DNA of 64,000 nucleotides from Sphingobium limneticum (GCF_008710155.1 NZ_VYPZ01000005.1:186001-250000); one strand, 5' to 3'. Counted from the first letter of the stretch, positions 1-10,105 are shown. The notes: a model not told the origin generated them from the letters alone. Numbers and translations: made by a program.

Positions 1-1368
1 GCCATTGTCCAGCTCCTGCCGGTTCAGCTCCACCTCGGTCACGCCTTTGCCCAGCGTGCCGTCGGGCAGCAAAGCGGTGGAATTGCTGTCGTTCAGGACC
101 AGCGTGCTGTGCGCCGCCGTGGTGCGCAGGCCCTGCGCCAGATCGCGGGGAATCCACGCGCCTTCCAATGCCGCGCCGCCGCAATTGACGATCAGGCGCA
201 GCGGCCCGTCGCTGATCTCGATTGCGCCGGTCGATGCGCAGCCGGCCTCGGCCAGCCGCGCGACCGGCGGCGGGGCGGCGTCGATCTGCACCACGGTCGC
301 GCCGGCGGCGATCCGTTGATAGCCCCAGTCGCGCGCCTGTCGCAGCGGCCGGGCGCGCACCCGGCTGGCGCCGACCACGGCAGCCACCGCATCCGGCGCG
401 ATCGCGCCAGCGCCCTGCCAGCTGCCAAGCCCGCCATCGCCATGGGTCAGCCCCAGCAGGGCCGGCACCGCGCGCGCCAGCCCTTCGCCAAGACAAGCGG
501 GCGCCGGTTCGCGCCGCACATCATAGACGGCCTGCACCATGGACAGCAGCATCACCGCTTCCAGCTGTGCCAGCGGGGATCGCGACACGATGCCGCCATC
601 GGCGTGAAAACCGCTGTCGATCGCGCGCTTGAGGCCCGCTTCGCCGAACAGCTTGCGCGCATTGCCGCCGGGGATCAGCAGAGACGCTGCGACGATGCCG
701 CTCCAGGCGACGAGCCGGGGAAGTCCCATCGGCCCCTTGTCGGCGCTGCGATCCAGATGCCGGGCGGTGCGCGCGATGCAGTTGAGGACGAGCGAGCGAT
801 AGACTAGGTCGCTGGACGAGAGGATCAGCGGCGCATGGGCGGTCCAGAACAGCAGGCGCCAGCCGGCATTGTCCGCGCGCCAGGCCGGCTCGCTGGGCGT
901 TTCATGATGGGTCGCCAGCCATTTGCGCATCACCGTTTCGGCGATCGGCGCCCCCTGTTCGCGCGACGCTGCGCTGGACAGGTCGCGCAGCCAGCGGAAG
1001 CTGTGCAGATAATCGGCGAAGGCGGGGCCGACCGTCAGCCGGGCAAAGTCCAGCTTCTCGACCGGCAGCTTCTGTCCCCGAAACAGGAAATAGCCCGCCC
1101 GCATCGCCGCGCCTGCGCGCCCGTCGCCGGGAATGGCGTCGTCCGGCACGGCCAGCAGCTTGAGCGGATATTTGCCCTTCAGCTTGCGGCCGTGGATCGG
1201 CGTCTTCCAGCTGAGCAGATAAAATTGATTGGCGATCTTCTGGGCCAGCGACAGCCCCTTGTCATCCGCGACGCGGATGAGCCGCTTGCCCTGCTCTATG
1301 CTGTCGTCGGCCGCCTGCGGGGCGGTGTCGAGCGCGGAGCGGGGAGAGATGCGCCGGGGTTCGCTCAC
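1..1368 (-). CDS. heparinase II/III family protein (partial, C-terminus outside window)
   Basis: The frame starts with GTG at 1366-1368, overlapping the rpe stop as GTGA, and stays open for 455 codons to the window edge, so the C-terminus is missing. The translation resembles heparinase II/III-like proteins of sphingomonads: an N-terminal alpha-helical region (for example [20 protein letters not shown]) followed by the start of the beta-rich domain with [18 protein letters not shown] and [16 protein letters not shown], the usual Heparinase_II_III signature. These proteins are polysaccharide lyase-like; the substrate cannot be read from sequence. Translational coupling to rpe indicates co-transcription. 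The family call is fairly sure, the enzymatic role is not. Confidence 0.8.
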   Translation of the reverse strand, partial: MSEPRRISPRSALDTAPQAADDSIEQGKRLIRVADDKGLSLAQKIANQFYLLSWKTPIHGRKLKGKYPLKLLAVPDDAIPGDGRAGAAMRAGYFLFRGQKLPVEKLDFARLTVGPAFADYLHSFRWLRDLSSAASREQGAPIAETVMRKWLATHHETPSEPAWRADNAGWRLLFWTAHAPLILSSSDLVYRSLVLNCIARTARHLDRSADKGPMGLPRLVAWSGIVAASLLIPGGNARKLFGEAGLKRAIDSGFHADGGIVSRSPLAQLEAVMLLSMVQAVYDVRREPAPACLGEGLARAVPALLGLTHGDGGLGSWQGAGAIAPDAVAAVVGASRVRARPLRQARDWGYQRIAAGATVVQIDAAPPPVARLAEAGCASTGAIEISDGPLRLIVNCGGAALEGAWIPRDLAQGLRTTAAHSTLVLNDSNSTALLPDGTLGKGVTEVELNRQELDNG

Positions 1369-2027
1369 CCGCCCCGCAGCTTCCGGATATTGTCGGCATA
1401 GGCGTCAGGCCCGCCGCGGAAGGTGGCGGTGCCGGCGACCAGCACGTCGGCGCCGGCCGCGATCGCCTTGGGCGCGGTCGTGAAATCGATGCCGCCATCG
1501 ACCTGCAAGTGAATGTCGCGACCGGTCTTGTCGATCATCTTGCGGATCGCCTCGATCTTGCGCAACTGGTTCTCGATGAAGCTCTGCCCGCCGAAACCGG
1601 GATTGACGCTCATCACCAGGATCAGGTCGACATCATCCATCAGATAGTCGAGCATCTTGGCCGGCGTACCGGGGTTCAGCACCACGCCCGCCTTCACGCC
1701 CAGCGACTTGATATGCTGGACGGAGCGGTGGATGTGCGGCCCGGCTTCGGGATGGACGGTGATGATGTCGGCGCCAGCCTGGGCAAAGGCGTCCAGATAC
1801 AGGTCCACCGGAGAGATCATCAGATGGACGTCGAACGTCTTTTGCGTGTGCGGGCGCAGCGCCTTCACTACGGCCGGGCCGATGGTGATATTGGGCACGA
1901 AATGCCCGTCCATGACGTCGATATGCACCCAGTCGCAGCCAGCGGCGTCGATGGCGCGGACCTCCTCACCCAGGCGGGCGAAGTCGGCGGACAGGATGGA
2001 GGGCGAAATGAGAATAGGACGGGTCAT
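1365..2027 (-). CDS. rpe: ribulose-phosphate 3-epimerase
   Basis: A 220-residue TIM-barrel enzyme interconverting ribulose-5-phosphate and xylulose-5-phosphate in the pentose phosphate and Entner-Doudoroff network. The start [20 protein letters not shown], the metal and substrate motif [17 protein letters not shown] near residues 36-52, [12 protein letters not shown] near 140-151 and the phosphate-binding QVDGGI near 175 are all present. Length matches the family. It is followed without a gap by the heparinase-like gene (4-nt overlap) and preceded by a PAS-like gene after about 120 nt. Confidence 0.97.
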   Translation of the reverse strand: MTRPILISPSILSADFARLGEEVRAIDAAGCDWVHIDVMDGHFVPNITIGPAVVKALRPHTQKTFDVHLMISPVDLYLDAFAQAGADIITVHPEAGPHIHRSVQHIKSLGVKAGVVLNPGTPAKMLDYLMDDVDLILVMSVNPGFGGQSFIENQLRKIEAIRKMIDKTGRDIHLQVDGGIDFTTAPKAIAAGADVLVAGTATFRGGPDAYADNIRKLRGG

Positions 2028-2150
2028 TAACCGTTCGCCTTAATCACCGCCGGGGCGCAGGGCAACGGACATTTTCAGGCGAGTCGCGATTGTTGTTTGG
2101 AAGCCGCACCAGCCCTCTCCCGCGCATTTTTCAAATCGACTCCAACCCCT

Positions 2151-2642
2151 TTAAAGCATGACGAAAATCGTGGGATCGAGGCGCTGGGAAGCGACCGCGC
2201 CTTTGGGCAGCAACTGCTTGACGCCATGCAGGCCGATGACGTCGTCAACCTCGTTCAGCACCGGCGCGGCGATCAGGCGCATCGCGCATTCCCCCATGCC
2301 GTCGGCCTGATGAATATCGACGTCCAGCGTGAAGCCGCGCTTGTGGCGGATGGCATAGGCGCGCAGCCGCTCCATCGCCTCGCGCGAATCCGGGGCGTAG
2401 AGGGAGGCGGAGAGCGGGCGGGAGACTCTGCTGTCCCGTTCCAGCCCGAAGATATCATAGACCCCCGCCGTCCAGCTGATGCTGTTATCGCTCAGGTCGC
2501 AATGCCACAGGCCAAGCCCCCGTTCGGCCAGCGCCGCATCGTTGCGGGCGATGCTGGAATCGAGCAGGACGGGGGCAAGATGCGCACGCAGGTCGTAGAG
2601 CGGCCAGCTATGATGCAGGGGTAGAGGCTCGATCGGACGCAT
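2151..2642 (-). CDS. PAS-like sensory domain protein
   Basis: The frame is open from an ATG at 2672, but the second ATG at 2642 has an AAGG ribosome site six bases upstream, so 163 residues is the better model. The core (GLGLWHCDLSDNSISWTAGV, then DIFGLERDS) has the look of a PAS fold, with helix-strand alternation to the end. No kinase, GGDEF or DNA-binding domain is attached, so it would be a stand-alone sensor or protein-interaction module. It lies 50 nt after rsmB on the same strand. Function unknown; family call moderately sure. Confidence 0.6.
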   Translation of the reverse strand: MRPIEPLPLHHSWPLYDLRAHLAPVLLDSSIARNDAALAERGLGLWHCDLSDNSISWTAGVYDIFGLERDSRVSRPLSASLYAPDSREAMERLRAYAIRHKRGFTLDVDIHQADGMGECAMRLIAAPVLNEVDDVIGLHGVKQLLPKGAVASQRLDPTIFVML

Positions 2643-2692
2643 GGCGGACCTTAAAAACAAGAGCCTTTCCATAGGCTAATCTTGGTTAAGGC

Positions 2693-4003
2693 TTAGTTTG
2701 CCTGTCTGGCAAGCCGCGCGATGAAAAATCCGTCGGTGCCGCCCTGCGCCGCCAATGTGTCGGGCAGGGTGCGCAGCCAGCCTTGCTCCGTCGCCGCCAT
2801 GCCTTCGGGCAGTTCGGCCGGGTTGATCGGCAACAGGGCAAAGTCGGGATGGGCGGCCAGAAAGCGTTCGACCTGCTCCTCGCCCTCGGCCCGCTCCAGC
2901 GAACAGGTGGCGTAGATGATGTGCCCGCCCGGCTTCAGCCAGCCGGCGGTGCGGGCCAGCAATTCACCCTGCAACTCCGCCAGCTCCGCAATCTGGCGCG
3001 GGCCGATGCGGTGCAGCACGTCGGGATGGCGGCGATAGATGCCGGTCGCGGTACAGGGCGCGTCGAGCAGGATCGCGTCGACCGGCGCTTCCGGCTGCCA
3101 CTGGCGCAGGTCGGCTGCCGTCACTTCGGCGGACAGGCCCGTGCGCGTCAGATTTTCGCTGAGCCGCTCCAGCCGTTTCTTCGACTGGTCGATGGCGGTC
3201 ACGCGCCATCCGGCCGCCGCCAACTGCATGGTCTTGCCACCCGGAGCAGCACACAGGTCCAGCACGGTGCGATCCTCGCCCGCTCCCAGCAGCCGCGCGG
3301 CGCAGGAGGCCGCGATATCCTGCACCCACCAGGCGCCCTCGGCGAAGCCGGGGAGGTCGGGAATATGCGTGCCTTCGGGCAGGCGGACATGGCCGGGCGC
3401 GAAGGATGTGCCACCCAATTGCGCTGTCCAAGTCGCTGTCTCACTGGCCTCGCGCAGGCTGACATCGACCGGCGGTCGCACGCCATAGGCATGGGCGGCG
3501 GCCTGCGGCATCGCATCGCCCCACTGGCCGGTCCAGCGTTCCGCGACCTGCGCCGGCAAGGTCGGGGGCACGGGCAGGCTGGGTTCGCCGCGCGTCACCG
3601 TGCCGAACACGCCATGGACCAGCTTGCGCGGGCCGCCATCGACCAGCGGCAGGGCGGTGGCGATCGCGGCATGGGGCGGGGTGTCGAGCGCCAATGTCTG
3701 GGCGAGCGCGATGCGCAGCACCATCCGCGCCTTGGCATCGTCGGGCAGCACCTGTTTCGTCGCGCCGTCGATCATCGCGTCGAGATCGGGCAGATGGCGC
3801 AGCACTTCGGCGGCGATGGCATGGACCAGTGCGCGATCGGCCGGCGGCAATCCCTGCGCCGCGCCATGCAGCGCCAGTTCCAGCGGATCGCCCCGTCGCA
3901 ACACCGCGTCCAGCAGCTTGAGCGCTGCACGGCGGGCGGGAAAGCCTGGGACGTCGTCGGCGCGAGGGGGCTTGGGGCGGCTGCGATCTTGGGGGCGGGG
4001 CAT
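2693..4003 (-). CDS. rsmB: 16S rRNA (cytosine-C5)-methyltransferase RsmB family
   Basis: 436 residues. The N-terminal part (about 15-140) is the NusB-like RNA-binding domain (LKLLDAVLRRGDPLELAL, AIAAEVLRHLPDLDAMID). The C-terminal part is a Rossmann methyltransferase with the SAM loop LDLCAAPGGKTMQLA, motif IV DAPCTATGIYRRHPD and motif VI YATCSLERAEGEEQ, giving the two cysteines (PC and TC) used by RNA m5C methylases. In E. coli RsmB methylates C967 of 16S rRNA; the exact target here is inferred. It follows the small membrane protein gene after 25 nt in a run beginning with htpX. Confidence 0.93.
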   Translation of the reverse strand: MPRPQDRSRPKPPRADDVPGFPARRAALKLLDAVLRRGDPLELALHGAAQGLPPADRALVHAIAAEVLRHLPDLDAMIDGATKQVLPDDAKARMVLRIALAQTLALDTPPHAAIATALPLVDGGPRKLVHGVFGTVTRGEPSLPVPPTLPAQVAERWTGQWGDAMPQAAAHAYGVRPPVDVSLREASETATWTAQLGGTSFAPGHVRLPEGTHIPDLPGFAEGAWWVQDIAASCAARLLGAGEDRTVLDLCAAPGGKTMQLAAAGWRVTAIDQSKKRLERLSENLTRTGLSAEVTAADLRQWQPEAPVDAILLDAPCTATGIYRRHPDVLHRIGPRQIAELAELQGELLARTAGWLKPGGHIIYATCSLERAEGEEQVERFLAAHPDFALLPINPAELPEGMAATEQGWLRTLPDTLAAQGGTDGFFIARLARQAN

Positions 4004-4028
4004 CAGCGGCCCCTACGCGCTTTCGCCG

Positions 4029-4349
4029 TCAAAGAAAATGGGAGACGCCAAGGCCGATTGCGAAGAACAGGGCGACCCAGAAGAGGATGCCGACCCATAG
4101 CGCTAGCCAGTCTGATCGGCGGGGCTTGGGATGGCTCCCCTTGGGCACGACCCGTAAGGATGAAGGGATGCGTTTTGTGCCGAAGGTCGCAACGGCGATC
4201 ACCCGCCGGCCCACCCCATGAAAGAAGCGGGCGGTATGACCTGAAAATATATGTTCGGCGACCATGCCGACCGCCTGCAAGGCATCGACTGCGCCCACCA
4301 CCAGCCGGCCGGTGAAGGCAATGGCCTCGATCACTTCGTCGATCGGCAT
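4029..4349 (-). CDS. small membrane protein of unknown function
   Basis: 106 residues. The start ATG overlaps the htpX stop (TGATG), indicating translational coupling. The N-terminal half is weakly hydrophobic (VIEAIAFTGRLVVGAVDAL) and the C-terminus is a clear transmembrane helix (DWLALWVGILFWVALFFAIG) after a basic stretch HPKPRRS. I do not recognise a family. Its position between htpX and rsmB hints at a link to membrane protein quality control but proves nothing. Confidence 0.6.
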   Translation of the reverse strand: MPIDEVIEAIAFTGRLVVGAVDALQAVGMVAEHIFSGHTARFFHGVGRRVIAVATFGTKRIPSSLRVVPKGSHPKPRRSDWLALWVGILFWVALFFAIGLGVSHFL

Positions 4350-5308
4350 CAGCGCCCGTTTGGGTCGAGGGCGCTGCGGCGCCGTGGCTGGTCCCTGGGC
4401 GGCGCGGTATGGGGAGATAGGGCCGAAGCACGCGGCGCTGCCGGCATTGCCGGGGAACGAAGCGCCGGCGCGCCCATGTCGGCGGCGATATCCTGCAAGG
4501 CGGCGATGCGCTTCTCGGTCGCGGGGTGGGTGGAGAACAACTCGCTCACATGGGTTGGCACGATATAGAGCTGTGCCGCCGCCGGATTGCGCTCCGCCAC
4601 CGGATTGGGGATGCGTTCGGCCTGTCCCGATATCTTGGCGAGGGCGGAGGCGAGCGCTTGCGGGTTGCCGCTAATCTCCGCTCCGGCGCGGTCGGCGCCA
4701 TATTCGCGGGTGCGGCTGATCGCCGTCTGCACGATCATCGCGGCAAAGGGCGCGACGATCACCGCCAGCAGACTGGCGATCATATTGCCATGCCCATCCC
4801 GGTCGTTGCCGCGAAAGAAGAGGCCGAAATTGGCCAGCATCGAAATGGCGCCGGCAATGGTCGCCACCATCGTCATGATCAGCGTATCGCGATTCTTCAC
4901 ATGGCCTAGTTCATGCGCCATCACGCCTGCCACCTCGTCTCGGCTCAACATCGCTAGCAAGCCGCTGGTCGCGGCGACAGCGGCGTTTTCGGGGTTGCGG
5001 CCGGTGGCGAAGGCGTTGGGCGCGTCCTGATCGATGATATAGACGCGCGGCATCGGCAGCACGGCCCGCTGCGCCAGATCGCGCACCAGATTGTAGAAAT
5101 CGGGCGCGCTGTGCGCATCGACTTCCCGCGCGTCGTGCATGCGCAGCACGATCTTGTCGGCGTTCCAGAATGTGAAGAGGTTCATGCCTGCCGCCGCCAG
5201 CAGCGCGATGATCGCCCCGCCGCTGCCGCCCAGCGTATAGCCTAGCGCCATGAACAGCGCCGTCAGCGCCGCCAGCAGCATGGTCGTCTTCATCCCGCTC
5301 ACTTGCAC
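4349..5308 (-). CDS. htpX: zinc metalloprotease HtpX
   Basis: 319 residues, an inner-membrane M48 protease that degrades misfolded membrane proteins. Two N-terminal transmembrane helices ([20 protein letters not shown] and [16 protein letters not shown]), the zinc motif [11 protein letters not shown] near residue 130, a second hydrophobic pair after it ([35 protein letters not shown]) and [12 protein letters not shown] carrying the third ligand are all present. The C-terminal 45 residues are Pro/Ala/Arg-rich and poorly conserved. First gene of the minus run htpX, small membrane gene, rsmB. Confidence 0.96.
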   Translation of the reverse strand: MQVSGMKTTMLLAALTALFMALGYTLGGSGGAIIALLAAAGMNLFTFWNADKIVLRMHDAREVDAHSAPDFYNLVRDLAQRAVLPMPRVYIIDQDAPNAFATGRNPENAAVAATSGLLAMLSRDEVAGVMAHELGHVKNRDTLIMTMVATIAGAISMLANFGLFFRGNDRDGHGNMIASLLAVIVAPFAAMIVQTAISRTREYGADRAGAEISGNPQALASALAKISGQAERIPNPVAERNPAAAQLYIVPTHVSELFSTHPATEKRIAALQDIAADMGAPALRSPAMPAAPRASALSPHTAPPRDQPRRRSALDPNGR

Positions 5309-5392
5309 TCCGCTCCTTTGCGGCCCAGATAGCGGGCCTCAGCCATGAATATGGGGTGGATCGGCCCCGTTCGCAATTGAAAGGCCGCACTT

Positions 5393-5566
5393 ATGGGAAC
5401 CTTCAACGGCAAGCGCCCGGCGCATGTGAAGCCGCCCGCCCACCTGTCCAAAAACCCGCCCGTGCCGCAGGCCGACGCGCTCGACGCGCCCTCGCGCCAT
5501 GAGGAGGAACTCAGCCCGGTCCGCTATGGCGACTGGGAGCGCAAGGGCATCGCCATCGACTTCTGA
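5393..5566 (+). CDS. DUF1674 family protein (SDHAF4-like)
   Basis: A 57-residue ORF: MGTFNGKRPAHVKPPAHLSK at the start and PVRYGDWERKGIAIDF at the very end. This C-terminal motif is the hallmark of DUF1674, the family that includes the succinate dehydrogenase assembly factor SDHAF4; a role in maturing SdhA is inferred from the eukaryotic homologue. It diverges from htpX, leaving 84 nt for both promoters. Codon use matches neighbouring genes. Confidence 0.85.
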   Translation: MGTFNGKRPAHVKPPAHLSKNPPVPQADALDAPSRHEEELSPVRYGDWERKGIAIDF

Positions 5567-5739
5567 TCCGCTAAATCCTTGACTCCATTCGTCTGATTCC
5601 GCTCGCCATGCTCCGCTCGCCGTCGATTATGCACGGCTGCCGATGGCCCGTGCCGCGCCTGCGGGGAGCCAAGCGCCCCTGCTCTGGCCTTTTATCCCGC
5701 AAGGGCTGAAGGCTTGAAGCCAAGAGGAGATTTTGGGGC

Positions 5740-6207
5740 GTGGGCGTACATTTGGTTTCGGATGTGAATGTGAAGTCGGTTTCGGGCTATGCGCCGGAAG
5801 ATGCGGCGCTGCTCTGCGCGGTCGGGCGGCTCGTCTGCGCCTGGACGATGCTGGAACAGAGTCTGGAAGCCAAGATCGGGCTGTTGCGAGAGGGCATGGG
5901 GGACGTTCGCGTCGTGGGCGCCCGCACGCGGCCCAGCATGGCCAAGCTGATGACCGAATTGCGCACGATGGTGGCGATGCGTGATCGCCGCAACGCCAGC
6001 GCATTGACCGAGATTTCCGCGATCGAGCGCGACATACAACGGATCGACCGGTTCCGTGCGCTGATCATCCAGGGTTTTCATCATCCCGAGGAGGGCGGCT
6101 TCACCTGCCGCGACGGACGCAACAATATCCAGCATGTCGCGTTTGAGCATCTGGACGGTGAAATTGCGGCGCTGGAAAGCGTCGCGAACCGTCTGCTCGC
6201 GGTCTGA
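5740..6207 (+). CDS. hypothetical protein
   Basis: 155 residues from a GTG at 5740, with GAGGAG about 12 nt upstream; the start is uncertain. The protein looks mostly helical (LVCAWTMLEQSLEAKIGLLR, then SALTEISAIERDIQRIDRFR), has no signal peptide or membrane segment, and has two cysteines in the middle to C-terminal part. I do not recognise a family. It precedes galU on the same strand with a 175-nt gap and so is probably separately transcribed. Confidence 0.6.
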   Translation: MGVHLVSDVNVKSVSGYAPEDAALLCAVGRLVCAWTMLEQSLEAKIGLLREGMGDVRVVGARTRPSMAKLMTELRTMVAMRDRRNASALTEISAIERDIQRIDRFRALIIQGFHHPEEGGFTCRDGRNNIQHVAFEHLDGEIAALESVANRLLAV

Positions 6208-6382
6208 AAATGGCGGGGGTGGGTGGTGTTTCCGCACCACATGCTCCACGTCATCTTTCGGACGAATGTCTTCATGCGTTCTGCGTGATTTCATCATAGT
6301 TTAATATTTGCGTGGCGCTTGACCTTTCGTGTCTGGACGGCAATCCAAAGCCGGGTCGCGTCCGCGCAAAGGGGAACCCATT

Positions 6383-7258
6383 TTGACCAAGCCAATTCGC
6401 AAAGCCGTTTTTCCCGTCGCTGGCCTTGGCACGCGTTTCCTGCCCGCGACCAAGGCGGTGCCCAAGGAATTGCTGCCGGTGGTCGATCGCCCGTTGATCC
6501 AATATGCGGTCGATGAAGCGCGCGAGGCGGGCATCGAGCAGATGATCTTCGTCACCGGTCGCGGCAAGGGCGCGATCGAGGATTATTTCGACATCGCCTA
6601 TGAGGCGGAGGCGACCCAGCGCGAACGCGGCAAGGATCTGTCGGCGCTGGACGGTACGCGGCTTGAGCCCGGCAACGCGGTCTTCATCCGCCAGCAGGAG
6701 CCGCTGGGTCTGGGCCATGCCATCTGGTGCGCGCGGGACATTATCGGCGACGAACCCTTCGCCATCCTGCTGCCCGACGAGTTCATGAAGGGCGCGCGCG
6801 GCAATGGCTGCCTCAAGCAGATGGTCGATGCCTATGAGAAAGTCGGCGGCAATCTGGTCTGCGCGCTGGAAATTCCGATGGACGATACGCCCAATTATGG
6901 CGTGATCGATCCGGGGACGCGCGACGGCGCATTGACGCAGGTGAACGGGCTGATCGAGAAGCCTGCGCTCGGCACCGCGCCGTCCAACCTGATCGTTCCG
7001 GGCCGTTATATTCTCCAGCCGGAGGTGATGAAGATCCTGGAAACCCAGGAAAAGGGTGCGGGTGGCGAGATTCAGCTGACCGACGCGATGGCGGCCATGA
7101 TCGGCAGCCAGCCCTTCCACGGCGTTACCTTCGAAGGCCGCCGTTTCGATTGCGGGTCCAAGGCCGGCTATATCGAAGCGAACCTGGCGCTGGCGCTGGA
7201 ACGGCCGGATCTGGGCGAGCATATCCGCGCCTTCGCGACCGAAGAACTGGCCCGCTGA
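6383..7258 (+). CDS. galU: UTP--glucose-1-phosphate uridylyltransferase
   Basis: Makes UDP-glucose from glucose-1-phosphate and UTP for exopolysaccharide and LPS sugars. The open frame extends upstream to 6329, but family proteins begin at TKPIRKAVFPVAGLGTRFLP; here that is a TTG at 6383 with AAAGGGGAA at 6368-6376, giving 291 residues. The nucleotide loop GLGTRFLPATKAVPKE, the substrate stretch EPLGLGHAIWCARDIIGDEP, PNYGVIDPGTRDG and the catalytic-region lysine in NGLIEKPALGTAPSN are present. TTG start is inferred from homology and the ribosome site. Confidence 0.95.
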   Translation: MTKPIRKAVFPVAGLGTRFLPATKAVPKELLPVVDRPLIQYAVDEAREAGIEQMIFVTGRGKGAIEDYFDIAYEAEATQRERGKDLSALDGTRLEPGNAVFIRQQEPLGLGHAIWCARDIIGDEPFAILLPDEFMKGARGNGCLKQMVDAYEKVGGNLVCALEIPMDDTPNYGVIDPGTRDGALTQVNGLIEKPALGTAPSNLIVPGRYILQPEVMKILETQEKGAGGEIQLTDAMAAMIGSQPFHGVTFEGRRFDCGSKAGYIEANLALALERPDLGEHIRAFATEELAR

Positions 7259-7273
7259 TCGCCCAATATCGGG

Positions 7274-7405
7274 TCAGAGGGCGGGGATCAGCCGGATGAT
7301 CAGCAGCGCAAGGCCCGACAGGGCGATGAAGCTGCCGATCGCCAGCTGCGCGGGGTGGACAATCTGCCGGACCGGCACGGCGATGGCTGTTTCGATTTTG
7401 CTCAT
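7274..7405 (-). CDS. small single-pass membrane protein (43 residues)
   Basis: Short ORF in the galU-ssb interval: MSKIETAIAVPVRQIVHPAQ followed by one strong hydrophobic helix (LAIGSFIALSGLALLIIRLI). Amphipathic head plus one transmembrane helix is typical of genuine small membrane proteins, but the ribosome site is weak and no family is recognised. It lies convergent to galU with its stop 16 nt past the galU stop. Confidence 0.45.
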   Translation of the reverse strand: MSKIETAIAVPVRQIVHPAQLAIGSFIALSGLALLIIRLIPAL

Positions 7406-7485
7406 GGTGCCGATATGGGCGCGCACCGCTCTTTTGTCTCACGCATCCTTCCGTTCAGACTGACCGGCTGGAACGATCATAAAGA

Positions 7486-7516
7486 AAAAGGCGGCTTCCC
7501 AACGGGAGCCGCCTTT
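7486..7516. terminator. bidirectional rho-independent terminator after ssb
   Basis: Stem AAAAGGCGGCTTCCC / GGGAGCCGCCTTTT with a 3-nt loop, A-rich on the left and T-rich on the right. It lies 24 nt past the ssb stop and 80 nt upstream of the start of the 43-residue gene. Confidence 0.9.
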
Positions 7517-7539
7517 TCTTTGATCGCTGTACGACAGGC

Positions 7540-8154
7540 TCAGAACGGCACTTCGTCGTCCAGGTCATTGTCGAAATTGGGGCTGCCGGCGCGGCTGGAA
7601 CCGCCGCCGCTGCTGGCGCCACCCTGGGCGCGACCGCCGCCAAAGCCACCGCCCTGGTTGCCACCGCCGCCCGAGCCGCCACCGAAATCGTCATAGTCGC
7701 CGCCGCCAAAGCCGGCCGATCCGCCCTGCCAGTCGCTCACGCCCTGCTGCGAGCGACCACCGCCACCGCCATAGCCGCCGCCCTGGCCGCCACCGCTGCC
7801 CGGCGCGCCGTCCAGCATGGTCAGCACCGCGCCCGGACCCGACAGCGACACTTCCGTCGTATAACGGTCGTTGCCGGACTGGTCCTGCCACTTGCGGGTG
7901 CGCAACTGGCCTTCGACATAGATTTTCGAGCCTTTACGCAGAAAGCGTTCCGCGACCCCGACCAGCCCTTCGCCATTGATGACGACGCTGTGCCATTCGG
8001 TGCGCTCCTTGCGCTCCCCGGTCATGCGGTCCTTCCAGCTTTCGGACGTGGCGATACGCAAATTGCATATCTTGCCGCCATTCTGGAAGCTCTTGACCTC
8101 CGGGTCGGCGCCCAGATTGCCGACCAGAATGACCTTGTTGACCGAGCCTGCCAT
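7540..8154 (-). CDS. ssb: single-stranded DNA-binding protein
   Basis: 204 residues. The OB fold occupies about 1-110 ([58 protein letters not shown]). It is followed by a long Gly/Gln/Ser-rich disordered linker and the acidic tip DLDDEVPF that docks partner proteins such as RecQ, Exo I and Pol III chi. Binds and protects ssDNA in replication, repair and recombination. The linker is coded by near-repetitive GGC/GGT codons. A strong terminator follows at 7486-7516. Confidence 0.97.
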   Translation of the reverse strand: MAGSVNKVILVGNLGADPEVKSFQNGGKICNLRIATSESWKDRMTGERKERTEWHSVVINGEGLVGVAERFLRKGSKIYVEGQLRTRKWQDQSGNDRYTTEVSLSGPGAVLTMLDGAPGSGGGQGGGYGGGGGRSQQGVSDWQGGSAGFGGGDYDDFGGGSGGGGNQGGGFGGGRAQGGASSGGGSSRAGSPNFDNDLDDEVPF

Positions 8155-8251
8155 GATTCCTCCGAAAGATTAGCTGGCCCTTATAGCGGCGCGCGCCGGC
8201 AAATCCAGCCAGCTCGGTGCGTTGCGACAGGCTTTGCGGACCAGCCGATCC

Positions 8252-10105
8252 CTAGCCCAGCCCCAGCGCGATCGCCGTCCAGTAGGTGATGCCTGCCGCA
8301 ACATAGGCCAGCACGAACAGATAACCGACCATGAAGCCGGTCCATTTCCAGCCCGCCGTCTCGCGCCGCGTCACCGCAATGGTGGAAATACATTGCGGCG
8401 CAAAGACGAACCAGGCGAGGAAGGCGAGCGCGGTCGCCAGCGACCAGCGCCCCTGCAACCGTTCGCCCAGCCCCTTGTCCAGCGCCTCCACATCGTCCTC
8501 GGCATCGATCGCATAGACGGTGGCGATGGCGGACACGGCGACTTCGCGCGCGGCCATGGATGGCAGCAGGGCCAGCGAAATGTCGCGGTTGAAGCCGATC
8601 GGTTCGACCAGCAGATGGATGCCGCCGGCGATCCGGCCGGCGATCGAATATTCGCTCTGGCGCACGCCGTCGGGCGCCTTGGGAAAGCTCATCAACACCC
8701 ATAGCACGATGTTGGTGAACAGGATGATGGTGCCCGCGCGCTTCAGGAAGATCACCGCGCGCTGCCACAGGCCGATCAGCAGATCCTGTAGTCGAGGCCA
8801 CTGATATTTGGGCATCTCCATCAGGAATCCGCTGCTCTGCCCCTTCGTCACGGTCAGGCGCAGCGCCCAGGCCGCGACCAGCGCGCCGACGATGCCGAAG
8901 ACATAGAGCAGGAACATCACCAGCCCTTGCAGGCCGATGCCCCAACCAACCGTGCGGGCCGGGATGAAGGCGCTGATGATCAGGCCATAGACCGGCAGCC
9001 GCGCCGAGCAGGTCATCAACGGCGCGATCAGGATCGTGGTCAGCCGGTCCTTGGGATCGGAAATGGTGCGCGTCGCCATGATGCCCGGCACGGCGCAGGC
9101 GAAGGAGGAGAGGAGCGGGATGAAGGCCCGGCCCGACAGGCCGACCCGCGCCATCAGCGCATCCATGATGAAGGCGGCGCGGGCCATATAGCCGGTCGCT
9201 TCCAGAATCAGGATGAAGAAAAAGAGGATCAGGATCTGCGGCAGGAAGACGATCACCGCGCCCACGCCGCCGACCACGCCCTGCAACAGGAAATCGTGGA
9301 CGATGCCCGGCGGCAGCGTGTTCGTCACCGCTTCGCCCAGCGCCGTCACCCATCCTTCCAGCATGTCGGCGGGCGCGCTGGCCCAGCTGAACACCGCCTG
9401 GAACATCACGAACAGCAAGGCGAGCAGCAATACGAAGCCGGCGACGGGGTGCAGCAGCACCCGATCCACCGCCGCCGTCAGCCGCCGCGAGGGCGTTTCC
9501 CGCACGATCGCCGCGCGGGCGATCCGTCGCGCTTCGGCGCGCACCGTGTCGAAATCGCGGGCGCCGTGGCCAGCATAGGGCCGGGGCGCGCCGTTCATCA
9601 GGCCGTCCAGTTCCTGGCGCAGATGATCGAGGCCCCGCTTGCGCACGGCGACGGTCGACACCACCGGCACGCCCAATTCGCGCGACAGGATATGGGCGTC
9701 CAGTTCCAGCCCGTCGCGGGTGGCCAGGTCGACCATGTTGAGCGCCACCACGGTGGGCAGGCCCAGCGCGATCAGTTCCAGCGCAAAGCGCAGATGATTG
9801 TCCAGGTTCGACGCATCGACCACGATGACCAGCGCGTCGGGCCGCTTCTCGCCATCCTGCTTGCCCAGGATGACGTCGCGCGTCACCTGTTCGTCCGGGC
9901 TGGTGGGATCCAGGCTGTAGGTGCCGGGCAAATCGACCAGTTCGACCGGGCGACCGTCGGTCAGGGCCAGCCGGCCCGCCTTGCGCTCCACCGTGACGCC
10001 CGGATAATTGCCCAGCTTCTGACGGGCGCCTGTCAGCGCGTTGAACAGCGCGCTCTTGCCGGCATTGGGATTGCCGACCAGCGCGACCAGCGGCAGCGCG
10101 CTCAT
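8252..10105 (-). CDS. feoB: ferrous iron transport protein B
   Basis: 617 residues from the ATG at 10105, which overlaps the feoA stop by 4 nt. N-terminal G domain: P-loop GNPNAGKSALFNALTG, G3 DLPGTYSLDP, G4 NMVDLA. Then a helical GDI-like region and a polytopic permease with two Gate-type repeats (SFACAVPGIMATRTISDPKD, PLMTCSARLPVYGLI). Imports Fe2+ across the inner membrane. Shorter than the 770-residue E. coli protein, mainly in the C-terminal cytosolic end; no FeoC gene follows. An open frame continues 55 codons upstream but lies inside feoA. Confidence 0.96.
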   Translation of the reverse strand: MSALPLVALVGNPNAGKSALFNALTGARQKLGNYPGVTVERKAGRLALTDGRPVELVDLPGTYSLDPTSPDEQVTRDVILGKQDGEKRPDALVIVVDASNLDNHLRFALELIALGLPTVVALNMVDLATRDGLELDAHILSRELGVPVVSTVAVRKRGLDHLRQELDGLMNGAPRPYAGHGARDFDTVRAEARRIARAAIVRETPSRRLTAAVDRVLLHPVAGFVLLLALLFVMFQAVFSWASAPADMLEGWVTALGEAVTNTLPPGIVHDFLLQGVVGGVGAVIVFLPQILILFFFILILEATGYMARAAFIMDALMARVGLSGRAFIPLLSSFACAVPGIMATRTISDPKDRLTTILIAPLMTCSARLPVYGLIISAFIPARTVGWGIGLQGLVMFLLYVFGIVGALVAAWALRLTVTKGQSSGFLMEMPKYQWPRLQDLLIGLWQRAVIFLKRAGTIILFTNIVLWVLMSFPKAPDGVRQSEYSIAGRIAGGIHLLVEPIGFNRDISLALLPSMAAREVAVSAIATVYAIDAEDDVEALDKGLGERLQGRWSLATALAFLAWFVFAPQCISTIAVTRRETAGWKWTGFMVGYLFVLAYVAAGITYWTAIALGLG

